64,000 bases of DNA, taken from the NCBI RefSeq assembly GCF_008974245.1, contig NZ_BBZI01000005.1, positions 62,001-126,000 on the forward strand, written 5' to 3'. The notes beneath the pieces are model-generated. The model was given only the letters and a program-made list of their open reading frames with translations. It had not been told where the DNA came from and ran no database searches. This stretch comes from Streptomyces abyssomicinicus. Its GTDB lineage: Bacteria > Actinomycetota > Actinomycetes > Streptomycetales > Streptomycetaceae. How positions within the stretch are numbered: the first letter of the stretch is position 1; every line of letters starts with the position of its first letter. Of the stretch, positions 1 through 8,539 are shown piece after piece. Position numbers and translations under genes: made by a program.

Positions 1-1080
1 CTGTCCATCAGCCGCGAGATCGCCCATCTGCTCGGCGGCGCCGTCACCGCCCGCTCCACCGTCGGCGAGGGCAGCACCTTCACGCTCTACCTCCCCGTCG
101 CCCGCGGGGACTGGGAGAACGCCCTGGGCGCGGGCGCCGCGTCCCCGGCCGCGCTGGGCGCCGCGGCCGGCCCGGCCGTGGTCCCGGCCGCCCAGGAGCG
201 CCCGGCACCGGAGCAGCGGCCCAGGCGCCGGCTGCTGGTGGTCGAGGAGCGCAGCCGCGGGCTGCTCTCCCTGGTCGCCGAGAGCGCCGTCGGCGACCTC
301 ATGGCCGGCGCGGGCCTCGGCAAGCCGGTCGGCGACATCGAGGTGATCACCGCGGTGGGCGCCCAGGAGGCGGCCGAGAACCTGGCGGCCGGCCCGTTCC
401 ACTGCGTCGTCCTGGAGATCGACATGCCCGACGGGGCGGCCATCCGCTTCCTCCAGGCGATGGACGGCGACACCGCGCTCTCCAGCGTCCCGGTGCTGGC
501 CCACAACAGCCGCCGCATGGACGTCACCCAGGAGCAGCAGGTGCAGTTCCTCGCGAGGATGCGGCCGCTGGAGCTGATCTCCAGCCTGGACGAGCTGCGC
601 GAGCGGATCACCCTGCACCTTTCCGCAGAGGAGCCCGGCGACGTCCTTCCCCTGGTGCGCCAGGAGGAGAACCGGCGGCAGCCCGAGCGCACCGTCGCCG
701 GCGGCCTGGCCGGCCGCACCGTGCTGGTGGTGGACGACGACGCCCGCAACCTGTACGCGCTCAGCGGCATCCTCGAGCTCCAGGGCATCGAGGTGCTGCA
801 CGCGGAGAACGGCCGCAAGGGCATCGAGTCGCTGCACGCCCACCCGGAGATCGACCTGATCCTGATGGACGTGATGATGCCGGAGATGGACGGGTACACG
901 GCCACCAGCGCGATCCGGCAGGACCCCCGCCACGCGGACCTGCCGATCATCGCGGTGACCGCCAAGGCCATGCCCGGCGACCGGGAGAAGAGCCTGGCCT
1001 CGGGCGCCACCGACTACGTCACCAAGCCCGTCGACGCCAACGACCTGATCGCCTGCATCGAGCGCCATCTGTCCGACTGA
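1..1080 (+). CDS. Hybrid sensor histidine kinase, C-terminal part (5' end outside window)
   Basis: The reading frame is open from base 1, so the gene starts upstream. The first ~35 codons are the end of a histidine-kinase ATPase domain (a G-x-G-S-T-F-T-L-Y-L-P type ending). A linker follows, then two receiver-like domains. The first (window codons ~75-205) is degenerate: the acidic pocket reads LLVVEERS and the phosphoacceptor region reads VVLEIDMPDG. The second (codons ~240-355) is canonical, with VLVVDDDARN, phosphoacceptor Asp at codon 290 in LILMDVMMPEMDG, and the TKPVDA lysine. The protein is therefore a cytoplasmic phosphorelay hub of the large Streptomyces multi-sensor type. An ANTAR-SpoIIE phosphatase starts 91 bp downstream on the same strand and may share its signalling path (inference). 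Confidence 0.9.
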   Translation: MSISREIAHLLGGAVTARSTVGEGSTFTLYLPVARGDWENALGAGAASPAALGAAAGPAVVPAAQERPAPEQRPRRRLLVVEERSRGLLSLVAESAVGDLMAGAGLGKPVGDIEVITAVGAQEAAENLAAGPFHCVVLEIDMPDGAAIRFLQAMDGDTALSSVPVLAHNSRRMDVTQEQQVQFLARMRPLELISSLDELRERITLHLSAEEPGDVLPLVRQEENRRQPERTVAGGLAGRTVLVVDDDARNLYALSGILELQGIEVLHAENGRKGIESLHAHPEIDLILMDVMMPEMDGYTATSAIRQDPRHADLPIIAVTAKAMPGDREKSLASGATDYVTKPVDANDLIACIERHLSD

Positions 1081-1171
1081 CCCGGTGGCGCGGGGCGCCC
1101 GCCGCGCCCCGCGCCGTCCGCCCACGACCCCACGCCAGCCGTCCACCGCCTACCGAGGAGTCAGCAGCACC

Positions 1172-3676
1172 GTGAGCACTCCCGACAAGCCCGCCCATCC
1201 CGAGCGGGCGGACGAGACCGTCGCCGGAGAGGTGTCTCGCGTACCCGCGGCCAGGACGGAGGCGGGCGCGGACAGCTCCGGGGCGGGTGGGCCCGAGGGC
1301 GCGGCCGGCATGGGCCGGCTGGCCGCCACGGTGGCCCGGCTGCGGGACGAGATCCGCGCGGCGCAGGCCGCCGCGGACGGCCGGGCGCTGATCGAGCTCG
1401 CCAAGGGCGTGCTGATCGAGCGGCTCGGCTGCGGGCCGACCGCCGCCGGCCGCCAGCTGGCCACGCTGGCCGAGGAGTCGGGCCTGTCGCAGCTGGAGCT
1501 CGCGGCGGACATCGTCAACCAGGCGGCCCGCGACCACGTGGCCGAGGTGGCCGCCGACTTCGTGCGCCGCGCCACCGCCACCGGAGCCCACGACGGCGAC
1601 GGCCACGACGACCAGGACGTGCCCGAGGCGGAGGACGCCGCGACCGTCGCCGTCCGCCTGCGCACCGCCGAGAGCGGCGCGGCCGCCGCCGGGGACACCC
1701 AGGCGGTCGCCGAGTCGCTGCTGGAGCACGCGCTGACCCCGCTGGGGGCCACCGCGGTCGCCGTCTGGGCGGCGGGCTCCGACGCCTCGCTCACCCTGGC
1801 CGGGCACGCCGGCTTCCCCGCCGACGAGGCCGGCCGGTGGCGGTACGTGCCGCCGGGCGTGTGCACGCTGGCCCGGCAGGCGCTCACCGACCGGCGCACC
1901 GTGCTCGCCGGGACGCAGCCCTCCTCCGCCATGCCCTCGATCGGCTGGGCCCACAACCCGCGCGGCGGGCGGATCGCCGTTCCGGCCGGCACCGGCGGCC
2001 GCGTCCACGGCATCCTCGAGATCTGCTGGCCCGAGCCCCTGGAACCGCAGCCCCCGCAGATCCTGCGCCAGGTGGAGGCGCTGGCCGAACTGTGCGCCCA
2101 CACGCTGGAGGGCGGCCCCGGGTCCGCGGTCACCCCGGCCGCGGACACCTGGAGCGTGCCGTCGGACCTGTCCGAGCTGGTCGACCTCGCCGAGGGCCTG
2201 TACGACCCGGCGCTGGTCCTCACCCCCCACCTGTGGCCCGACGGCCGGCTCGCCGACTTCCGGATCCACCACGTCAACAGTTCCTTCACCGACCCCGCCG
2301 GGCGCCCCCGCAACGCGGTCGGCGGCACCCTGCTGCTCGAGTCGTACCCGCTGGCCATGGGGGAGAGCGGCCTGTTCGAGAAGATCGAGCGGGTCTACGC
2401 GACCGGCGAGGCGTACCGCGCCCGGGGGATGACGCTGACCACGCTGGTCGACCAGGTGCCCCTGGACACCACCGTCGACGTCAGCGTCAGCCGCCACGGC
2501 GGCAGCGTGCTGCTGATCTGGCGGATCGAGGACGACACCGCGCGGCTGGCCAACCTGCTCCAGCACGCGCAGCGGCTCGGCCGGATCGGCGGCTTCGAGG
2601 AGAACGTCCTCACCGGCGAGATCGTCTGGAACGACCAGCTCTTCGACCTGTACGGGCTGCCGCACCACACCCGCCCGGTGTCCCTGGAGGAGATGGCGGA
2701 GCACGCCCACCCCGACGACGCCGTCTCCATCGGGCGGTTCGTCCGCGCGGTGCTGCACCACCGCAGGCCCGCCTCGGCCGCCTTCCGCCTCCAGCGGCCG
2801 GACGGCATCACCCGGCACATCCGGGTGGTCGCCGAGCCCGTCCTCGACGACGACAACCGGCTGCGCTCGGTACGCGGCGCCTACCAGGACATCTCGGCGC
2901 AGCACTGGACCGAGGTGGCGCTGGCGGCCACCCGCGACCAGCTCGCCCACACCGAGCAGCAGGCCGCCGAACGCAACCGGCTCACCCTCCAGCTCCAGCA
3001 CGCGATCATGCCGCCCAGCCACTCCGGCATGGACAGCCCCGGCCTCCAGGTCGCGGTGCGCTACCGGCCCGCCGAGTCGGAGTCGATGGTCGGCGGTGAC
3101 TGGTACGACGTGGTGGTGCTGCCCTCCAAGCAGGTCATGCTCTGCGTCGGCGACGTCGCCGGTCACGGCATCGAGGCCGCCACCAGCATGGTCGTGCTCC
3201 GCAACGCCATGCGCGGCCTCGCGGTGACCGGTGCCGGCCCCGGACAGCTGCTGGCCTGGCTGAACATCGTGGCCCACTACCTCACCGAGCACGTCACGGC
3301 CACCGCCGTCTGCGGCCTCTACGACCCGGAGACCCGCACGCTGCGCTGGGCCCGCGCCGGGCACCTCCCGCCGGTGCTGATCCGCGGCGACAAGGCGTCG
3401 CCGCTCCAGCCGGCCGGCGGCATCCTCCTGGGCGCCCTCTCCGAGGCGGCCTACGAGGAGGCCGAGCTGCAACTGGACGCCGGTGACACGCTGCTGATGT
3501 ACACCGACGGTCTGGTCGAGCGCCGCGACGAGTCGGTCCAGGACTCCCTGGCCCGGCTCCTGTCCAACGCCCGCGTCCCCGGGGCCGGACTGGAGCAGCG
3601 GCTCGACCGCCTGCTCACGCACAGCAAGTCCGACACCGACGACGACACCTGCCTGATCGGCATCCGCGTCGTCTGA
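1172..3676 (+). CDS. ANTAR-GAF-PAS-SpoIIE (PP2C-type) serine phosphatase
   Basis: This is an 834-residue multidomain regulator. The GTG at 1172 follows GAGGAG at 1155-1160, so I prefer it to the in-frame start further upstream. In order: an ANTAR-like domain (~55-120, with AKGVLIERLG), a GAF domain (~165-310), a PAS domain of the PAS_3 type (~465-575, RLGRIGGFEENV), and a C-terminal SpoIIE/PP2C phosphatase (~605-834) with GGDWYDV, GDVAGHG and YTDGLVERR metal-site motifs. Family members dephosphorylate anti-anti-sigma factors and so control alternative sigma factors. ANTAR domains usually bind RNA hairpins for antitermination. No partner anti-sigma or anti-anti-sigma gene lies in the window. 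The upstream neighbour is a hybrid kinase. Confidence 0.92.
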   Translation: MSTPDKPAHPERADETVAGEVSRVPAARTEAGADSSGAGGPEGAAGMGRLAATVARLRDEIRAAQAAADGRALIELAKGVLIERLGCGPTAAGRQLATLAEESGLSQLELAADIVNQAARDHVAEVAADFVRRATATGAHDGDGHDDQDVPEAEDAATVAVRLRTAESGAAAAGDTQAVAESLLEHALTPLGATAVAVWAAGSDASLTLAGHAGFPADEAGRWRYVPPGVCTLARQALTDRRTVLAGTQPSSAMPSIGWAHNPRGGRIAVPAGTGGRVHGILEICWPEPLEPQPPQILRQVEALAELCAHTLEGGPGSAVTPAADTWSVPSDLSELVDLAEGLYDPALVLTPHLWPDGRLADFRIHHVNSSFTDPAGRPRNAVGGTLLLESYPLAMGESGLFEKIERVYATGEAYRARGMTLTTLVDQVPLDTTVDVSVSRHGGSVLLIWRIEDDTARLANLLQHAQRLGRIGGFEENVLTGEIVWNDQLFDLYGLPHHTRPVSLEEMAEHAHPDDAVSIGRFVRAVLHHRRPASAAFRLQRPDGITRHIRVVAEPVLDDDNRLRSVRGAYQDISAQHWTEVALAATRDQLAHTEQQAAERNRLTLQLQHAIMPPSHSGMDSPGLQVAVRYRPAESESMVGGDWYDVVVLPSKQVMLCVGDVAGHGIEAATSMVVLRNAMRGLAVTGAGPGQLLAWLNIVAHYLTEHVTATAVCGLYDPETRTLRWARAGHLPPVLIRGDKASPLQPAGGILLGALSEAAYEEAELQLDAGDTLLMYTDGLVERRDESVQDSLARLLSNARVPGAGLEQRLDRLLTHSKSDTDDDTCLIGIRVV

Positions 3677-3739
3677 CCGCGCGGGCCGCGGTCGTGGCCG
3701 GACGCGCGACCGGGGCCGCGCGACCGGACCGCGCCGACG

Positions 3740-4100
3740 TCAGCGGGCGACGAGGGGCGTCCAGGCGGCCACGCCCGCCGCGCAGGCCAGGACGGCGCAG
3801 GCCGCCGGCGTGGCGGCGCAGCAGGGCGCGGCGCAGCACCTGGTAGCGGGCCTCGTACTCCTCGCCGAGCCGGTCGGCGCGTTCGGCGGCGTCCAGCAGC
3901 ATCCGGCGGGTGAGCCCGATGCGCAGCAGGACGTACTGGCGGGTCAGGTCCTCGGCCTGCGCCGTCGTCAGCCACGGCATCCGGGCGCAGAGGCCCTCGG
4001 CCTCCTCGCGGGCCCGCTCACGGTGGGTGTGGGCGATGAGATGGCCCTCCATCTCGACGGCGGGCGAGTACGCGCGCTCGTCCCGGCCCTCCGGGTTCAC
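3740..4100 (-). CDS. Small conserved protein, C-terminal membrane segment apparently frameshifted
   Basis: The start is GTG at 4100, which overlaps the TGA of the COX1-tail gene by 4 bp (GTGA), so translation should be coupled. The visible protein is rich in Arg, Glu and Leu and predicted helical: [20 protein letters not shown], then a [10 protein letters not shown] stretch. Read straight on, the frame runs to 3615, over the end of the phosphatase gene, with an arginine-rich tail that looks out of frame. If one base is skipped near 3795-3810, the sequence becomes a short hydrophobic segment ([19 protein letters not shown]) ending at a stop at 3740-3742. I read this as a one-base insertion or sequence error in a gene encoding a coiled helix plus one membrane anchor. 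Coordinates given are for the corrected gene; the uncorrected frame is 3615-4100. Function unknown. Confidence 0.6.
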
Positions 4101-4510
4101 GTCCTCGACCCCCGGTGGCTCGCGGCGTCCAGGACGTCCCGTTCGACGTCGTTCTCGTCCGCGTCGTACGCGGCGAGGTCCGGGTGGTGCAGGTCGAACG
4201 CCGGGGACTTCGAGCGGATCCGCGGCAGGACCTCGAAGTTGTGGCGCGGCGGCGGGCAGGAGGCGGCCCACTCCAGCGAGCGGCCGAAGCCCCAGGGGTC
4301 GTCCGCCTCGATCCGCCGGCCGTACCTGGCGGTCCTCCGGACGTTGTGGAGGAACGGCAGGGCCGACAGGCCCAGCAGGAACGCCGCGACGGAGGACACG
4401 GTGTCGAGGGCGGTGAACCCGTCGGCCGCGAGGTGGTCGGCGTACCGGCGCGGCATCCCCTCGGCGCCCAGCCAGTGCTGGACGGCGACGGGTCGGGTCT
4501 GGGACGCCAT
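4097..4510 (-). CDS. Orphan C-terminal segment of cytochrome c oxidase subunit I (CtaD-like), 137 aa
   Basis: The protein matches only the last ~110 residues of actinobacterial Cta[14 protein letters not shown], then one hydrophobic helix (~45-65), then the tail with [28 protein letters not shown] and PAFDLHHP. All heme a, heme a3 and CuB ligands lie upstream in the full subunit and are absent here, so it cannot be an oxidase. It is not an obvious decayed remnant, because it has its own ATG at 4510 behind GGAGGA, no internal stops, and a GTGA overlap with a downstream partner. It could be an oxidase assembly or regulatory factor, or a domain recruited for another membrane role (inference). 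Confidence 0.75.
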   Translation of the reverse strand: MASQTRPVAVQHWLGAEGMPRRYADHLAADGFTALDTVSSVAAFLLGLSALPFLHNVRRTARYGRRIEADDPWGFGRSLEWAASCPPPRHNFEVLPRIRSKSPAFDLHHPDLAAYDADENDVERDVLDAASHRGSRT

Positions 4511-4640
4511 CGGTCTCCTCCGTCGGGGCGATCGCGGTCTCGACGCACCGGTCCAGCGGAAGGTAGCCGCGCGGCCCCGGCGTCGCCCCGTGCCGGTGCC
4601 GTGCGGCTGAGCCGGACGGCGGGCCGATCCACCCGCCGGG

Positions 4641-4694
4641 GTGAGTGGCGTGAGAGGGGTGGGCGGCGTGAGTGGCGTGAGTGGCGTGGGTGGC
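4641..4694. repeat. Six-unit nonamer tandem repeat (consensus GTGAGTGGC)
   Basis: Six successive 9-bp units lie here, three exact (GTGAGTGGC) and three with 1-2 changes (GTGAGAGGG, GTGGGCGGC, GTGGGTGGC). The array sits 12 bp beyond the stop codon of the pentapeptide-repeat gene, in the 196-bp gap before the COX1-tail gene. No other feature is visible in that gap. Confidence 0.85.
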
Positions 4695-4706
4695 GTGGAC
4701 GCGCCG

Positions 4707-5435
4707 TCAGCGCGAGGTGACCGTGACGCCCAGCGCCTGCGCGAAGGCCGGTGCCAGGTCGAGGAGCTGACCGTGGTCGATGGTGGCTCCGCGGAGTGCC
4801 TCCACGCCGTCCGCGACGCCCAGCGCCGCCGCGCCCCGCAGGTCCACCTTGCTCAGCCGGGCGCCGCGCAGGCGCACGCCGTCGAGGGTGGAACCGGAGA
4901 AGGACACGTCGGTCAGCGTCGCCTCGCCGAAGTCCACGTCGCGCAGCAGGCAGTCCTCGAAACGGACCTCGCGCAGCGCCGCGGAGCGCCAGTTGACCGA
5001 GTCCAGCTTGCAGTGCGAGAACGTCACCCGGCGCAGGGTGGAGCCGAACGCCTGGACGCCGGCCAGCATCCCGGAGACCACCGAGGCGTCCATCCACCCG
5101 GACTCGGCCAGGTCGGTGCCGACCCAGCGCACGGTGTGGCACCACACGTCGGTGAACCGTGCCCGCCGCATCCGCCCGCCCTCGAACGCCACCGACGTGA
5201 AGGCGCACTCGACGAACCGCGCGCCGCCCGCCCGGGCGTCCAGGAACTCCCGCTCGCCGGCGTGGACGGTGTCGTAGACGCCCTCCGTCTCCAGCTCGCC
5301 GCGCAGCGGCTCCAGGTGGCCGGCGTACGGCAGATCGGCGAGTTCGCGGGGGACGGCCGGCACGGGCACCTCACGGTCGTTCGGGGGCGGACGCTCGGGA
5401 GCAGGGGACGACTCTACCGGCGCGGCCGCGCCCAC
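4707..5435 (-). CDS. Pentapeptide-repeat protein
   Basis: The product is 242 residues with a proline-rich N-terminus of ~35 residues. From ~70 to 215 it has tandem A(D/N)LXX-like units, for example [20 protein letters not shown] and [17 protein letters not shown], which predict a right-handed quadrilateral beta-helix. Some actinobacterial members (MfpA type) mimic DNA and protect gyrase, but most have no known role, and nothing here points to quinolone protection. The GTG start at 5435 has no convincing ribosome site; a GTG about 22 codons later is an alternative. There is no signal peptide, so it is probably cytosolic. Confidence 0.85.
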   Translation of the reverse strand: MGAAAPVESSPAPERPPPNDREVPVPAVPRELADLPYAGHLEPLRGELETEGVYDTVHAGEREFLDARAGGARFVECAFTSVAFEGGRMRRARFTDVWCHTVRWVGTDLAESGWMDASVVSGMLAGVQAFGSTLRRVTFSHCKLDSVNWRSAALREVRFEDCLLRDVDFGEATLTDVSFSGSTLDGVRLRGARLSKVDLRGAAALGVADGVEALRGATIDHGQLLDLAPAFAQALGVTVTSR

Positions 5436-5540
5436 CGGGGCAGGCGGGCCGCCCGGCTCGCGGCCCGGCCGGCCGGCGGTGAGGGGTCACCGCGCCGGTG
5501 AAGGGGCCGGCGTCGGCGCAGCGGCTGCCGCGCGTCCCCC

Positions 5541-6626
5541 TCAGGCGGCGGCGAGTTCCGCGCGGCCGGCGGTGAGGATGCGGCGGGCGCGCGGGGCGGC
5601 GGCGGGAAGGGCGGCGGCCAGGAGGTCCAGGGTGGGGTCCAGGCTCACCGCGGGCACCCCGCGGGCGGTGAGGACGTCCGCCGTCCAGGTGAGGAAGCCG
5701 GTGAACAGCACGTCGTCGTCGACGTAGAGCGCCGCCGCCAGGTGGTCGACGACATGGGCGACGTCCTCGGCCGTGCGGTCCCGCTGCACGTCGGTGTACG
5801 CACGCATCGGCGGGAACCGGTCCTCGAGCCCCGCCAGCGTCTCCTTCACCAGCCGCCGCCGCGCCCGGGTCACCGACGTGTACTCCTGGTCGTCCAGGTG
5901 GGGCAGGTCCTCGACCGGCAGGTGGGCCGGCCTCGGCAGGCTGCCGGCCAGCCCGGACCCCAGGACCTCGGCCGCGCCCCGGGCGTCCGGCGCCCACCCG
6001 TCCGCGCCCAGCGCCCGCGCGTGACGGCCGTCCGGACCGAACGCGCGCCCGCCCGCGAGGACCGGGAACCCGGCCGCCTGGCAGGCCGCCACCACCCGGT
6101 GGGCGACCGGCAGGTGCCGCGGCATCGAGCAGGACAGGGCGACCGCGCGCGGCGCCGTCGCGTGCAGCTCGGCCACCAGGTGCGGGGTGGGCACGTGGGC
6201 GCCGAGGAAGCCCACCTCCCAGCCGCGCCGCCGCAGCACCTCCGCGACCAGCCGGGCGGGCAGCGCGTGCCACTCGCCGTCCACGCAGGCCACCGTGATC
6301 CGCCCGCGGTGCGGGGGCGGCGGCCGGTGCGCGGGGTGGTGGGCCAGCGCCGCCATCACCCGCTCGTTGACCGCCGTCGCGGAGTGCTCCTGGGCCACCG
6401 TGATCCGGTTCGCGGCCCACTCCGCGCCGATCCGTGCCTGGACCGGCGCGATCAGGTCGAGCAGCACCTCCTCGACGCCCGCGCCCGCCTCCACGGCGTC
6501 CATGACGACACCGGACGCCGCGTACTCGTCACCGTCGCGCAGCGCGGCCCACAGGCGCTCGTGGACCTCCTGGGTGAGGACGGCCGGGGTCCCCGGGCCG
6601 GTCCGTGCGGGGTGCTGTGTGGTCAT
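5541..6626 (-). CDS. Stand-alone CarH-like cobalamin-binding (B12) sensor domain protein
   Basis: The product is 361 residues; the ATG at 6626 overlaps the TGA of the SpoIIE phosphatase (ATGA), so the two are coupled. Residues ~20-100 form the four-helix B12-binding cap. They contain W70, nine residues, then E80-H81, the W-x9-EH motif of the CarH/LitR adenosylcobalamin photoreceptors. Residues ~107-235 are the Rossmann B12 domain with E118-W-H120-x-x-P in place of E/D-x-H-x-x-G; H120 is the likely lower cobalt ligand. The residue after W70 is Ala, where Thermus CarH has His132, the residue that makes the bis-His light adduct (from memory). There is no MerR-type DNA-binding domain. The last ~125 residues are helical. 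I infer a light or cobalamin sensor acting through the phosphatase encoded just before it; a corrinoid methyl-transfer role is less likely because no methyltransferase is nearby. Confidence 0.85.
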   Translation of the reverse strand: MTTQHPARTGPGTPAVLTQEVHERLWAALRDGDEYAASGVVMDAVEAGAGVEEVLLDLIAPVQARIGAEWAANRITVAQEHSATAVNERVMAALAHHPAHRPPPPHRGRITVACVDGEWHALPARLVAEVLRRRGWEVGFLGAHVPTPHLVAELHATAPRAVALSCSMPRHLPVAHRVVAACQAAGFPVLAGGRAFGPDGRHARALGADGWAPDARGAAEVLGSGLAGSLPRPAHLPVEDLPHLDDQEYTSVTRARRRLVKETLAGLEDRFPPMRAYTDVQRDRTAEDVAHVVDHLAAALYVDDDVLFTGFLTWTADVLTARGVPAVSLDPTLDLLAAALPAAAPRARRILTAGRAELAAA

Positions 6627-8290
6627 GCGGTCGTCCCCTCCTCGGGGTTCGTGCGGTACGGGGCGCCGACGGCCACCACCGCGATGTCGTCGTGGTCGTT
6701 CCCGCCGAGCCATTCGGCGGCCAGCATGTGCACATGGTCGACGAGGGTGTGGACCGGCATCCCGGCGCACCGTGACAGGCCCGCCTCCAGCCGCCGCTGG
6801 CCGAACATCTCGTCGCCCATCGGCCCGCCGCGCGCCTCGGTGACGCCGTCGGTGAAGAACACGCAGGTCTCACCCGGCTCCAGCACCACCTCCACGGTGG
6901 TGGAGGTGATCCGGTGGAACGCGCCGACCAGGGTGCCGCGGGTGGGGACCTCCTCCACCGCGCCGGAGCGGCGGACCACCACCGGCGGCTGGTGCCCCGC
7001 GCTGGTCACCCGCAGCCGCACCCGTGGGCCGTCGCGCACCACCGAGGCCAGCGCCAGCGTGGCGAAGCGCGGATTGGCCGGCGTCAGCAGGGCGCCGTTG
7101 AGCAGGCCCAGCAGCCGCTGGTGGTCGTCGGCCAGCGGCAGCAGCGCCTGGAGGGTGTTGCGGATCTTGCCGGTGAGGACGGCCGCCTCCAGGCCCTTGC
7201 CGCACACGTCGCCCAGCACGACCAGCGTCTCGTCGTCCGGTCCGGCCCCCGGGTGGACGTCGTAGAAGTCGCCGCCGACCCGCTCGCTCGCCCCCGACGG
7301 GCGGTACACGCCCGCGTACTCCACACCGTGCACGGCGCTCAGGGCGGGCGGCAGCAGACCGCGCATCAAGGTGGCCGTGATCGCAGCCTGCTCGGCGTGC
7401 AGCCGCGCCGCCGACAGCGCGGCGCCGGCCCGGATCGCGAAGAGGCGGGCGAAGCCCGGTCCGGGACGGGCGTCCCGCGCGCCGTCCGAGGCGCCCGTGT
7501 CGAGCAGCAGCAGCGCCCCGGCCGGGAGACCCTGTCCGGGCAGCGGGGTGAGCGAGGCGCGCACGACCGGCCCCGCCAGTGAGCCGGGCAGCGCCCAGCC
7601 GGGCAGCGCGGCGGGGTCGACGGCGACCGTCTCCGGGGACGGCGGACGGCCCCGCAGCGCCTCCTCCAGGCCCGGGACCTCCTCCGGGTCGGCGCGCAGC
7701 ACCTGGTACTCCGTCAGCCCGTCCGGGCCGGCGACCGCCACCGGCAGGCCCCGCCCCGGCGCGGGGGCGACCACCACGGCGGCGTCCGCCAGGTGCTCGG
7801 CGGCCAGCCGTGCGACGAGTTCCATGCAGCGCTCGGCGTTCAGCGTGGCGAGCAGCGCGCCGGACACCTCGGCGAGCACGGCGGCCTGCCGTCGCTCCTC
7901 GGAGAGCCGCCGCTCGGCGGTGTGGCGCGCGGTGTCGTCCGTCAGCCACCAGGTGACGCTCCCGTCCCCGGCGGGGACCGGGGCGGCGCGGAACCACAGG
8001 TCGCCCACCGGGCCGCACACCGGGGGACGCGCGTGTGGGGCCGCCGAGGCGCGGCCGAGGCGGTCGTGGGCCTTGGCCAGCCAGGTGGGGACCGCCTCAC
8101 GCAGCGCGACGCCGGCCGCGCCGCGCGGGAAGAGGGCGGCGGCGGCCGGATTCAGCGAGGTCATGACACCCACCGGATCGGCCGTGAGGACGGGGAACGG
8201 AGCGGTCAGGGCTGCCCCGCGGTCGTGTCCCGCGGGCGAGGGGGTGTCGTGGAGAGGCTGTGAAGTGTCCACGGAAAACGGGCGCGACAA
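6623..8290 (-). CDS. PAS-GAF-SpoIIE (PP2C-type) serine phosphatase
   Basis: The product is ~555 residues with a PAS-like region (~28-130, VLTADPVGVMTSLNPAAAALF), a GAF domain (~145-300) and a SpoIIE/PP2C domain (~305-540). The catalytic metal motifs are present: GGDFYDV, LGDVCGKG, FFTDGVTEAR and HDDIAVV. The start is uncertain. The longest frame begins with TTG at 8290 and GTG at 8272 is an alternative; neither has a good ribosome site. The TGA overlaps the ATG of the B12 sensor gene by 4 bp, which implies a stoichiometric two-protein unit. Family role: dephosphorylation of anti-anti-sigma proteins to release stress or developmental sigma factors. Confidence 0.92.
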   Translation of the reverse strand: MSRPFSVDTSQPLHDTPSPAGHDRGAALTAPFPVLTADPVGVMTSLNPAAAALFPRGAAGVALREAVPTWLAKAHDRLGRASAAPHARPPVCGPVGDLWFRAAPVPAGDGSVTWWLTDDTARHTAERRLSEERRQAAVLAEVSGALLATLNAERCMELVARLAAEHLADAAVVVAPAPGRGLPVAVAGPDGLTEYQVLRADPEEVPGLEEALRGRPPSPETVAVDPAALPGWALPGSLAGPVVRASLTPLPGQGLPAGALLLLDTGASDGARDARPGPGFARLFAIRAGAALSAARLHAEQAAITATLMRGLLPPALSAVHGVEYAGVYRPSGASERVGGDFYDVHPGAGPDDETLVVLGDVCGKGLEAAVLTGKIRNTLQALLPLADDHQRLLGLLNGALLTPANPRFATLALASVVRDGPRVRLRVTSAGHQPPVVVRRSGAVEEVPTRGTLVGAFHRITSTTVEVVLEPGETCVFFTDGVTEARGGPMGDEMFGQRRLEAGLSRCAGMPVHTLVDHVHMLAAEWLGGNDHDDIAVVAVGAPYRTNPEEGTTA

Positions 8291-8539
8291 CTGGCGCGCC
8301 GACCGCCCTTCTGTACGACATTGCTCTCCCCACCATCCCCCGCGCCTCGGCGCCGGGGCAAGCGTGCCGGACCCAAGGACGCCGATGTGTGCGGTGTCAC
8401 GGCCGGGGACGGGCGCGCTGCCGGGGACGGGTGCGCTGCCGGCGGGAGCGGCGAGCGGGCCGCGCCGGCCGGCCGCCGAGGCGCGGCGCGGGCGGATCCG
8501 CCGCGCCCGGACCGCGGCGCCCGGCCCCGGGCACCGGTG

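Noticed and set aside
1019..3622. 867-codon antisense frame over the ANTAR-SpoIIE gene
   Set aside because: Shadow of a well-supported multidomain gene.
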